A stretch of DNA of 64,000 bases from an uncultured Bacteroidia bacterium (GTDB lineage Bacteria > Bacteroidota > Bacteroidia > Bacteroidales > ML635J-15). Positions within the stretch are counted from its first letter, which is position 1; each line of letters begins with the position of its first letter. Below the pieces are notes generated by a model, which saw only the letters and a program-made list of their open reading frames with translations, did not search any database and had not been told where the DNA came from. Below, piece after piece: positions 26,801 through 33,973 of this stretch. The DNA is taken from positions 1-64,000 of the forward strand of contig CACYQN010000001.1 of assembly GCA_902776565.1 (NCBI GenBank). The letters run 5' to 3'. A program made the translations under genes and the position numbers.

Positions 26801-29340
26801 ATAATGATGTGCCTACTGATGATTTTTATTATCAGGACAATGTGGATGCAATCGCAGGTCACGCTACTACGACTCGTGATCCCCAAAAGGAATTCGCATA
26901 CTGGGTATTGCAGACTTACAACCATGCTACTGGAAGATATGACGATAGCGATATCACTGTTTACCCGGGTGCTACTTTCGTTGTTCATAAGTCCGATGCC
27001 AAGACTGAGGTTTTGAAGTGGTACAATCCGACAGATCCAGAACGAATTTATGAAGGCGATTTTGATACAACTCTACCAAAAGACCCTAATCCAGATGACG
27101 AATATAGCGAGTGCCTTGCTACCTATACTGTAATGCTTCGTGCCGAGTATATAGATAAGAATGTTGAGCACCCTACTTATACATTTATCGAATGGTTCAG
27201 AAACGATGGTACCGATACTATTGAGCGTACTGATGGCAACATTGACTTAAGACTATCAACTCTCGGTCTAAACGAGGCTGTTGTTCCGCCTGTTCCAGAA
27301 CGCTATGGCTATAATTTCAAGGGATGGTACAAGTCGGAAAATGGAACTGGTGCTCCAGTTGCTGATTGCCAGCCGAACTTCTTGTACTATAATGGTTCAT
27401 ATTATAAGGAGTCAACTTATACAAATTCAGCCACCCATGTGGCAGCCGACAGCCATGACCCAATCGAATATCTCTACGCAATATGGGAACCGAAAGTGGA
27501 ATTCGACTTGCCTTCTGTTTGCCAGGGTGCACCTATCGAACTGCCACTCACAACTAACTATAACATCGACCTTTCCGCTGATGGCTGGAATTGGGATGCA
27601 ACGTCGGGTACTGTCGCAGGACAAAGCTTTACACCTTCAGAAGGTACATCGGTTACTCTTACATTTACCCCTGCTTCGTCAACCTGCGCACCGGCAACAG
27701 AATTCACTATGCCACTCAAGACGCCAAATGTTCCTAATGCATCTTCATACGACTTTATATGGCGAGGCGGTACTGCTAGTCACCTTACCGACTGGAATAC
27801 CGAATCCAACTGGTTCGTTTACAACAGCAACTATTCAATTGCAACAGCTGTGCCTACAAGCGAAAGCAGAATATATATCGGTCCAGCCGATTGCGTAACA
27901 TCCAACTGGCCGTCGCAGACCGCCGAGGCAAGCGCAAAGGACATTACAATAGCCAGCGGTGCTTCGCTCGAAGTTCCAACAGGCAAGACCTTGAAAATAT
28001 ATGGTAACCTCGACAACATCGGAACTTTGTCAGCAACCGACGGTACAGTCGAATTCTGCGGTACATCGGAACGAGCTGCCAACCAGACCATAAGCCACGA
28101 CATAACTTTAGGAAACGTTGTCTTCTACAATCAGGGCGGTGACATAGTTCCTAGCGGAAACGTAACAATAAACGGTGCAGCTACATTCAAGGACGGTGTC
28201 GTAAAGCACGATGTAACATTCGGCGCTGCTGCAAGCGTTGCAGGTGAGGATGCCATGACCTATAACAGTTATGTTGACGGAAAGGTTACGAAGAATGGAC
28301 ACGCGAGTGGCTTCACTTTCCCGACCGGACAGAACAGCGTGCTTGGCAAGATTAAGGCTACAAGCGATGCTGAAAACGTTTCGGTACAGTATTTCCATAA
28401 TCCTAGAGGCTTCACCGAGTCGGAAATGCCTCGCTGGTGGAACATAAACGATATGTGCTCAAACAACAATCCTCAGCTCGACCACGTAAGCAACTTCGAG
28501 TACTGGAAGGTTGAAACACCTGTGGCTCTTGAGTCCATATTGACAGTTTCGGCAGCCGATGGCAGCGCTCATTTCAACTCGAATACATTAACCCACGAGG
28601 CTGATGACATTTACGGTGCATTCTGGAACGGCAGCTGCTGGGAAAATATCGGCGGCGGTTCACAACACGTTTCTGTTGAACCTTCCCCTTACGGAACTAT
28701 CTCGGTTGACGTTAAGATACCACATACAAGGACTGTTTACGACAAGATAGTTACCCTCGGCTCTAAGGACCACAACACCATACTTCCAATCGAGCTTACC
28801 TCGTTCTCCGCAACCTGTGACGGACGTTCGTCGCACATAATGTGGACAACCGCCACCGAGAAGAACAACGACTACTTCTCGCTCGAACGTTCCGACGATG
28901 CAATCAACTTTGTTGAAATAGCACGCATCGCAGGCGCAGGCAACAGCATTGAGCCTCTCAGCTACAGCTACACCGACTACGGCGTTTACGGTGGCGACAA
29001 CTACTACCGCCTCGTTCAGGTTGACTACGACGGCACTCGCACGGCATCGGAAATCATCGTTACCAACTGCGTTGAGACTTCGGAGGAAGAACCGGAGGTT
29101 ATTGCTTACCCGAATCCGTTCAACAGCGACCTTACAGTTGAGTTGGAGAACTTCGGCGACCGTCCTGCAAGCATCGAGGTTTACGACCTTCTCGGCAGAC
29201 TTGTCTATGTAGAGCGTGCCGACGCTCCGCAGAACAACTACCAGACAATCCTTCACCTTGGCGATTTGTCAAAATCGACCTACACCGTCAGGGTAAGCAC
29301 CGCCGACTTCGTCATCAACCGCAAGGTCGTGAAGGACTAA
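23830..29340 (+). CDS. Secreted InlB-repeat (Flg_new) surface protein with type A T9SS sorting domain
   Basis: A 1836-residue secreted protein. Signal peptide at about 1-36 (ends AWGQ). The middle (about 280-1220) contains at least five Listeria-Bacteroides/InlB B-type repeats, marked by FxGWYxD and IYAKW-like ends (FDRWYTDSLC...IYAKW, YIFEGWYVDEGC...VFAKW, QIGWYTDEAC...LYAKW, YNFKGWYKSENG...LYAIW). A region near 1270-1690 resembles autotransporter-adhesin repeats (ASLEVPTGKTLKIYG). An Fn3-like module (LPIELTSFSATC...) and a type A Por_Secre_tail (PNPFNSDLTVEL, VYDLLGRLVY, STYTVRVST) at about 1755-1836 end it. The tail directs secretion by T9SS, usually with A-LPS anchoring. Likely role is adhesion; ligand unknown. 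The central region is less GC-rich than both ends, hinting at mosaic origin. Confidence 0.88.
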   Translation: MRHFNFNNSTKNAISRLSFAFSIIACILFTGTAWGQAKVTVESGISAANSMLLEVKGVDDASVSATPVERTSPNGKQLYCAYDIDITKDGREWQPEPEQPAMVSMTDPGFADGQMLDIYHEGANGLEFVATVASENGKITFPAHSFSVYIVTQAEDFYRLKVNLHQADGNLVTIFVKKLDIDRGDFNLVVYNPGMGTIDPASGVSCMGWIAKENYTKDDVPDALTYDMVRDSIRNRLNAGLAEDGIVLDFYTMLFKYRSVTYLDHNEAVVQTDQLLFRVDEDMTVASYTVNAPYTTDDSHKFEGWKINPDHNTSGINIDGWDADANNYTNLTTISITGDVVFDVHLIEGNWLVFNENGKGGTYNAPIFVLRGELTVCPALATRAEMKRKGYDFDRWYTDSLCTPGNEFDFGGEIDERTTIYAKWNPHTTAPYTVILWTENLNRNGFEVAGSYVNENGRVDQNIPFTFVDNGDEDYVTGVGTGNGHYTGFCLADSCRGKQVVITTEGDAVLNLYYYRITYNFKFYLYRERNDSPKYSYPYNSGSGDNLGNLVTWGNNSTSWENSHPTTNYVSGDLPYETYGGNKYYYFVMQAYYGEDITAKWPKYENFTGVGSRQPVSFVMMVGTKLKPRATSSGSGTVKGIITVMNENILGATNNANGNYVMVRFPGSYNNWRYHIWFETIEDETYTNIREYNGKTYYEESVMEVRSSNTNVSDQNEPKYTGFDFLEKRGQNWNNSNYWTTTENNKTVYNLNFVYTRQKYKISYFDGNYVDGNGNMIQNNASNLITESAVIGQGATIADEKKNYVPDCPESGYIFEGWYVDEGCVEPYRWDKMTVGGIAVFAKWRQIQYRVFLHPNVPASDETLDWGTRNQSMNFRRSYGDKISVPKGLREEYEQIGWYTDEACTQVFNSDLVLNESSVTFHYDKTRDFTDPMDMWGNGATWNSDSMSNETTVREPVRFWVTKKFDLYAKWRAKLRGANGITIKYVDYEGNNDVPTDDFYYQDNVDAIAGHATTTRDPQKEFAYWVLQTYNHATGRYDDSDITVYPGATFVVHKSDAKTEVLKWYNPTDPERIYEGDFDTTLPKDPNPDDEYSECLATYTVMLRAEYIDKNVEHPTYTFIEWFRNDGTDTIERTDGNIDLRLSTLGLNEAVVPPVPERYGYNFKGWYKSENGTGAPVADCQPNFLYYNGSYYKESTYTNSATHVAADSHDPIEYLYAIWEPKVEFDLPSVCQGAPIELPLTTNYNIDLSADGWNWDATSGTVAGQSFTPSEGTSVTLTFTPASSTCAPATEFTMPLKTPNVPNASSYDFIWRGGTASHLTDWNTESNWFVYNSNYSIATAVPTSESRIYIGPADCVTSNWPSQTAEASAKDITIASGASLEVPTGKTLKIYGNLDNIGTLSATDGTVEFCGTSERAANQTISHDITLGNVVFYNQGGDIVPSGNVTINGAATFKDGVVKHDVTFGAAASVAGEDAMTYNSYVDGKVTKNGHASGFTFPTGQNSVLGKIKATSDAENVSVQYFHNPRGFTESEMPRWWNINDMCSNNNPQLDHVSNFEYWKVETPVALESILTVSAADGSAHFNSNTLTHEADDIYGAFWNGSCWENIGGGSQHVSVEPSPYGTISVDVKIPHTRTVYDKIVTLGSKDHNTILPIELTSFSATCDGRSSHIMWTTATEKNNDYFSLERSDDAINFVEIARIAGAGNSIEPLSYSYTDYGVYGGDNYYRLVQVDYDGTRTASEIIVTNCVETSEEEPEVIAYPNPFNSDLTVELENFGDRPASIEVYDLLGRLVYVERADAPQNNYQTILHLGDLSKSTYTVRVSTADFVINRKVVKD

Positions 29341-29373
29341 TTGTTGCATAACACACACCAAAATAATAATTAC

Positions 29374-29407
29374 AACCTCCGTGGTTCCCCGCCTCGGAGG
29401 TTTTTTT
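29374..29407 (+). terminator. Terminator of the InlB-repeat protein gene
   Basis: An 8-bp stem AACCTCCG / CGGAGGTT with a 13-base loop, then a T run, 33 bp after the stop. Confidence 0.85.
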
Positions 29408-29440
29408 GTCTTTTGCCGTTTGAAGATTAGAAGGTTTCAA

Positions 29441-29641
29441 AGTTCAAGGGGTTCAAGGTTGTAGTGGTCGCGGCGCGCCACGACTGTACAGGTTCAAGGA
29501 GTTCAAAGTTCAAGGAGGTTGAGATGGTTTGAAGTGGTTTATGATTGTTTGAGATGGTTGGGGGCAAGAGTTCAAGGGGTTCAAGGTTGTAGTGGTCGCG
29601 GCGCGCCACGACTGTATAGGTTCAAGGAGTTCAAAGTTCAA
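29441..29641. repeat. 73-bp direct repeat, two copies (29441-29513 and 29569-29641)
   Basis: The two copies differ at one base (TGTACAGG versus TGTATAGG). Each contains a GGTCGCGGCGCGCCACGAC centre flanked by GTTCAAGG-type decamers. They are 128 bp apart. No coding potential is apparent. Confidence 0.9.
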
Positions 29642-29752
29642 CGTGAGCATAGCGAACTCATTCGTGAAAATTCGTGTCATTCGTGGTTGTCTTGTTCGTT
29701 TTGAGCTTGCGAAAAACCATTCCGTTTTCTTCCGAGCTTTGCGAGGATTTCT

Positions 29753-29930
29753 CCATTGTCCATTGTTCATTGTTCATTGTTCATTGTTCATTGTTCATTG
29801 TTCATTGTTCATTGTTCATTGTCCATTATCCATTATCCATTATCCATTGTCCATTATCCATTATCCATTATCCATTGTCCATTGTTCATTGTCCATTATT
29901 CATTATTCATTGTCCATTGTTAATTATTAA
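29753..29930. repeat. Heptamer satellite (ATTGTTC)n upstream of DPP11
   Basis: About 25 consecutive 7-bp units, mostly ATTGTTC, with ATTGTCC and ATTATCC variants. The array ends at the DPP11 promoter box (29932-29939), so an ATTG from the array occupies the -33 position. The unit length is not a multiple of three, so the open frame through it is incidental. Confidence 0.92.
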
Positions 29931-29931
29931 T

Positions 29932-29939
29932 TATCTTTG
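29932..29939 (+). promoter_or_regulatory. DPP11 promoter -7 box (TATCTTTG)
   Basis: TATCTTTG, 19 bp before ATG 29959; an ATTG from the heptamer array lies 19 bp upstream, close to the TTTG -33 consensus. Confidence 0.72.
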
Positions 29940-29958
29940 TCCCATAATTTATAACACA

Positions 29959-32106
29959 ATGAAGAAAATATTCAGCATCTTGATTTTCGCGCTGCTATCG
30001 TGCAGCCTATTCGCCGACGAGGGAATGTGGCTTCCCTTGCTAATTGAAAAGTACAACATCGCCGATATGCAGAAAAAAGGCTTCAAGCTCACTGCCGACG
30101 ACATCTACAGCATCAACCACGCATCGATGAAGGATGCAATCGTGATTTTTGGTGGCGGTTGCACCGGCGAGATGATTTCTAACGAAGGTCTTCTCATTAC
30201 CAACCATCACTGTGGTTACGGAACAATCCAGCGCCATAGTTCGGTCGAGCACGACTACCTTACCGACGGTTTCTGGGCTATGAACCGTAAGGAAGAACTT
30301 GCAAGTCCTGGGCTTACAGTGACTTTCCTCGTAAGTATGGAAGATGTTACCGACAAGGTTCTCGAAGGCGTAACTTCTGATATGTCGGACGGAGAACGCG
30401 CTACGAAAATTTTGGCAAATATGTCCAGAATAAAGGACGAATCGGTTAAGGGTACCCACTATCAGGCTCGCATCGAATCGTTCTATAACGGCAACCAGTA
30501 TTTCCTGTTCAAGAACGAAATTTTTGAGGATGTTCGTCTTGTTGGTGCCCCGCCTTCAGCAATAGGCAAGTTCGGTGGCGATACCGACAACTGGATGTGG
30601 CCGCGTCACACTGGCGATTTCTCGCTCTTCCGCGTGTATTGCGGTAAGGACGGCAAGCCTGCAAAGTATTCTGACGACAATATTCCTTACACGCCCAAGA
30701 AATTCTTCCCGATTTCGCTCAAGGGCGTTCAGGAAGGCGACTTCACAATGGTGTTCGGCTATCCGGGCACGACTCAGGAATACCTTCCGGCAGTGGCTGT
30801 CGAGCAGGTAATGTACGATTCCGACCCGACGCGCATCGCCATCCGCGACAAGAAACTCGAAGTAATTAAGGCTGGCATGGAAAAGTCGAAGCTCACACGC
30901 ATCCAGTATTCCAACAAGGCTGCAAGCATTGCCAACGGCTGGAAGAAGTGGCAGGGTGAAATAAAGGGCTTGAAACGTCTTGATGCAGTGAATGTTAAGC
31001 GCAATTTCGAGGAAGGTTTCCAGAAGTGGGCAAACGACAAGCCCGAGTACAAGAATCTTCTCGACGACTATGCAAAGGTATATGCCGAAATGAAGCCGTT
31101 GAACTTGGCTTATATTTATGTAACCGAAGCAGGATTAGGAAGTTATGCAGTTTCGTTTGCCAACCAGATGCGAATGCTCGAATCGTGCAAGGACGCTTCG
31201 GCAGAGAACTTGCAGAGCCTCAAGGAATTGGCTCTCTCGAAGTCGAAGGGCAACTACAAGGACTACGACGAGGAGGTCGAAATTAGACTTTTTGCCGAAA
31301 TGACACGCATTTATGTTGAAAATATGCCCGAAAAATATTGGCCGTCAACTTATGCGAGCATCGACAAGGTTGCCAAGTCGGCATCCGACAAGTATATGGC
31401 TTTCGCCGAATACTGCTTCTCGAAGTCGGTATTTGCAAACCAGACAAAGTTCGACAATTTTGTAAACGGACTTTCGTCGAAGTCGGTAAAAACGCTTGCA
31501 TCAGACCCGATTTATTGCATTGCAAAGGAGATGATGGACATCTACAAGAACGAAATCCGTATGGCTCTTATCGATTGCGATGTCCGCATAAAGAAACTCG
31601 ACCGCATCTATATGAAGGCGCAGATGGAATACGAACCGCAGAAGCGTTTCTTCCCCGATGCAAACTTCACCTTGCGCGTGACCTACGGACAGGTTTCTCC
31701 GTATAAGCCAGCCGATGGAATTGATTATCTGCCGTTTACCACTCTCGATGGTATCATTGAGAAGGACAATCCCGATATCTACGACTACAAGGTTCCTGCT
31801 CGTCTGAAGGAATTGTACGAAAAGAAGGATTATGGTCGTTACGCCGACAAGGATGGCAAGTTGCACGTGGCTTTTACTGCTACAAACCACACTACTGGCG
31901 GTAATTCTGGTAGTCCGGTCATCAATGGCAATGGCGAGCTTATTGGTGTCAACTTCGACCGCAACTGGGAGGGTACTATGAGCGACATTATGTACGACCC
32001 GGAGATGTGTCGCAACATTTCGCTCGACATCCGCTACGCCTTGTTCCTTATTGACAAGTTCGCTGGAGCAAGCCATTTGATTGACGAAATGGAGATTAGG
32101 AAGTAA
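29959..32106 (+). CDS. dpp11: Dipeptidyl-peptidase 11 (S46 family, Asp/Glu-specific)
   Basis: A periplasmic exopeptidase that removes dipeptides with acidic P1 residues, feeding amino-acid fermentation in Bacteroidales. The 715-residue protein has a signal peptide (about 1-19, ending LFA), the catalytic His in TNHHCGYG (about 77-84), and the catalytic Ser in GGNSGSPV near the C-terminus. The residue 18 after that Ser is Arg (NFDRNWEGTMSD); in Porphyromonas DPP11 this Arg (R673) sets acidic specificity, whereas DPP7 has Gly. The upstream open frame runs through heptamer repeats and is not part of the protein. Unlike many genes here, expression could be affected by copy-number change in the adjacent satellite. 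Confidence 0.93.
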   Translation: MKKIFSILIFALLSCSLFADEGMWLPLLIEKYNIADMQKKGFKLTADDIYSINHASMKDAIVIFGGGCTGEMISNEGLLITNHHCGYGTIQRHSSVEHDYLTDGFWAMNRKEELASPGLTVTFLVSMEDVTDKVLEGVTSDMSDGERATKILANMSRIKDESVKGTHYQARIESFYNGNQYFLFKNEIFEDVRLVGAPPSAIGKFGGDTDNWMWPRHTGDFSLFRVYCGKDGKPAKYSDDNIPYTPKKFFPISLKGVQEGDFTMVFGYPGTTQEYLPAVAVEQVMYDSDPTRIAIRDKKLEVIKAGMEKSKLTRIQYSNKAASIANGWKKWQGEIKGLKRLDAVNVKRNFEEGFQKWANDKPEYKNLLDDYAKVYAEMKPLNLAYIYVTEAGLGSYAVSFANQMRMLESCKDASAENLQSLKELALSKSKGNYKDYDEEVEIRLFAEMTRIYVENMPEKYWPSTYASIDKVAKSASDKYMAFAEYCFSKSVFANQTKFDNFVNGLSSKSVKTLASDPIYCIAKEMMDIYKNEIRMALIDCDVRIKKLDRIYMKAQMEYEPQKRFFPDANFTLRVTYGQVSPYKPADGIDYLPFTTLDGIIEKDNPDIYDYKVPARLKELYEKKDYGRYADKDGKLHVAFTATNHTTGGNSGSPVINGNGELIGVNFDRNWEGTMSDIMYDPEMCRNISLDIRYALFLIDKFAGASHLIDEMEIRK

Positions 32107-32115
32107 TTTTTCCCA

Positions 32116-32229
32116 GTCATTTCGAAAGCTAGTCGTAACACGCGATACGGTACGTGGAGCGTTGTGAAGACTGCTGTCCGTAATCTGTTTTTCGGACCCT
32201 TTGGCGCACGCAGCGTAGCAAGTAATGAC
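32116..32229. repeat. Dispersed palindromic element, divergent copy R3
   Basis: It starts GTCATTTCGAAAG, holds the core GCGATACGGTACGTGGAGCG, and ends near CAAGTAATGAC. It occupies most of the gap between DPP11 and the nucleotidyltransferase gene. Confidence 0.75.
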
Positions 32230-32272
32230 ATGGTAGGGATTTTGCGAACAATAAAACAAAATAAAGTATATT

Positions 32273-32980
32273 ATGAAAGCAATGATATTTGCAGCGGGGC
32301 TTGGCACACGCCTTGCCCCGTTGACCAACACAATGCCAAAGGCAATGGTGCCAATCAGTGGGAAACCTATGATTCAGCACCAAATTGAGAAACTGCGTGG
32401 TTTCGGATTCGACTACATAGTGGTCAACGTTCACCATTTCGCCGAGCAGATTATCGACTTCGTGAAGAACAACGATTTCGGCGTGAAAATTGAAATTTCC
32501 GACGAGCGAGAAATGCTTCTAAACACAGGCGGAGGCTTGAAAAACGTAAAGAAATTTTTCTGTCCCGGCGACAATTTTCTCATCCACAACGTTGATATTT
32601 TCTCCGACTTGAACCTTAAGGCTCTCTACGACTATCATTGTACGACAAAAAATGTCGCAACCCTTGCCGTGATGCACCGCGAAAGTTCAAAGCATCTGCT
32701 TTTCGACGGCGAAAACCGTCTTTGTGGCTGGCGCGACATCAAAAACGACAAGTCGATAATAACAATCGGGCGCGAACAATATAACGAGATGGCTTTCAGT
32801 GGAATATATGTCTGCAACTACAGCATATTCGACCTGATTGAAAACGAAGGTTCGTTCCCCATTATTCCCGAACTGCTGAAAATATCGCAGTCGCACCGAA
32901 TAGGAGGCTACATCCACGACAACAACAAGGTGCTTGATGTCGGGAAGATAGATGTGATAAGGGAAATAGAAAAGGGCTGA
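32273..32980 (+). CDS. Sugar-1-phosphate nucleotidyltransferase (MurU/GMP-like)
   Basis: A 235-residue GT-A-fold nucleotidyltransferase. The N-terminal signature is AAGLGTRLAPLTNTMPKAMVP (begins about residue 7; GxGTRLxPLT...PK), which binds the NTP. GKPMIQHQIEKL, LLNTGGGLKN (about 83-92) and HNVDIFSDL (about 104-112, metal Asp) follow. The short length without a C-terminal hexapeptide domain matches MurNAc-1-phosphate uridylyltransferase (MurU) and related enzymes more than RmlA or GlmU. In several Bacteroidota the gene sits beside a sugar kinase; here no kinase is adjacent, so the sugar is undetermined. No clear promoter box was found; element R3 lies directly upstream. Confidence 0.83.
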   Translation: MKAMIFAAGLGTRLAPLTNTMPKAMVPISGKPMIQHQIEKLRGFGFDYIVVNVHHFAEQIIDFVKNNDFGVKIEISDEREMLLNTGGGLKNVKKFFCPGDNFLIHNVDIFSDLNLKALYDYHCTTKNVATLAVMHRESSKHLLFDGENRLCGWRDIKNDKSIITIGREQYNEMAFSGIYVCNYSIFDLIENEGSFPIIPELLKISQSHRIGGYIHDNNKVLDVGKIDVIREIEKG

Positions 32981-33150
32981 AAGGCTAACGGTCTAACGGT
33001 CTGACAGGCTAACAGTCATCCCGCCGATTGAGCGTAGTCGAAGTCAAGGAATGCACCTAATGGCTAGAAATCCAACAGTCCAACAGTCTTGCAGACATGC
33101 AGGCAGTCAGACTGGCCTTCTGTTCGACTGGACTTCCTTTTCGCCTTTCC

Positions 33151-33361
33151 CACGGCTCTTTCATTTGGACCATATTGTTATTTGTGATACAAATAATTAG
33201 CATCTGAATAAATCCGCTGGCTGAGCTTGTCGCGCTGCACTGAGCATGGTCGAAGGGAAGTCAAGGTAACGAAATGATATAATGCTACTAATCTTACCCT
33301 TCGATACTTCGACTCGCTCAGCAGCCACAGGCTCAGGGGGCGGTTAAATGAAAGAGCCGTG
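33151..33361. mobile_element. 211-bp MITE with 16-bp perfect inverted ends and 9-bp target duplication
   Basis: The left end CACGGCTCTTTCATTT (33151-33166) is the exact reverse complement of the right end (33346-33361). Direct copies of CGCCTTTCC flank it on both sides (33142-33150 and 33362-33370), with TTTT outside each in mirrored surroundings, as expected for a target-site duplication. The interior contains GCTGAGCTTGTCG / TCGACTCGCTCAGC palindromic motifs and no gene. The transposase that moved it is not in the window. Confidence 0.88.
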
Positions 33362-33423
33362 CGCCTTTCCTTTTCCTTCAAAAAAAATCCTTCCATTCCC
33401 TTGTCTATCTTGAACAAAAGACT

Positions 33424-33431
33424 TATCTTTG
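33424..33431 (+). promoter_or_regulatory. Promoter -7 box (TATCTTTG) upstream of the small secreted protein gene
   Basis: TATCTTTG lies 101 bp before ATG 33533. The rest of the 552-bp gap 32981-33532 holds decamer repeats CTAACGGTCTGACAGG (about 32985-33015), CAACAGTC-type repeats (33069-33095) and the MITE. Confidence 0.6.
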
Positions 33432-33532
33432 CCTTTTGTTGCATAGTGTGAAAATTTTTTTGCTTGCAGAAGGCAACCATTAGGAAATTTTTACGTTATG
33501 CATGTAGAAATAATGATGAAAAAGTTATGTTT

Positions 33533-33973
33533 ATGAAGAAAATAATATTACTTTTTGTGTTGGTTATCAGTATGATGACTGCATTTTCGCAGGTGTCGCA
33601 AATTGATAGCCGTTTGTACGCAAAATATTCCGAAGAGGAGTTACTTGACATGCAGGCAAATCGTTCTGCTTCCCTTGAATATTTTAATTGGTTTGTCGAG
33701 AACGCATTCGTAATAAAGGAAATTAGCAATCCAGAAGTGTCTGATTTCCCCAAATTGAGGTATTGGGACAAGGAAACCAAAATGGCAGGAGCCGAGGCAA
33801 CAGAGTATAATCCAGAAACTTTCAATGTGATGGAATATGATTTTGAAGTGTTAGTCAATGCATCCAATGCCTACCTTATTGGAAATACTGGAAAAATTTT
33901 GGTCTTTTATTCTGGCAATGATTTGACAAAACTCTTTAACGAATATAGGAGGAAGCGTTATGAAAACCAATAG
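33533..33973 (+). CDS. Small secreted protein of unknown function
   Basis: A 146-residue protein with a signal peptide (about 1-20, ending AFSQ) and a globular remainder with no Cys, containing a repeated aromatic/acidic pattern (YAKYSEEELL; FNWFVENAF; YDFEVLVN; ILVFYSGNDL). I do not recognise a family. It overlaps the next gene, a CHU_C surface giant, by 14 bp, so the two are co-translated and the small protein may be a partner or secretion aid for it. Start: ATG 33533 (MKKIILLF), directly before a typical signal peptide; in-frame starts further upstream add a non-signal extension. Confidence 0.7.
   Translation: MKKIILLFVLVISMMTAFSQVSQIDSRLYAKYSEEELLDMQANRSASLEYFNWFVENAFVIKEISNPEVSDFPKLRYWDKETKMAGAEATEYNPETFNVMEYDFEVLVNASNAYLIGNTGKILVFYSGNDLTKLFNEYRRKRYENQ

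Noticed and set aside
29753..29930. CRISPR-like array
   Set aside because: Units are 7 bp with no spacers; a simple satellite.
29674..29958. 95-codon N-terminal extension of DPP11
   Set aside because: Translates the heptamer satellite into IVHCSLF-type repeats and lies upstream of the promoter box; the signal peptide begins at 29959.
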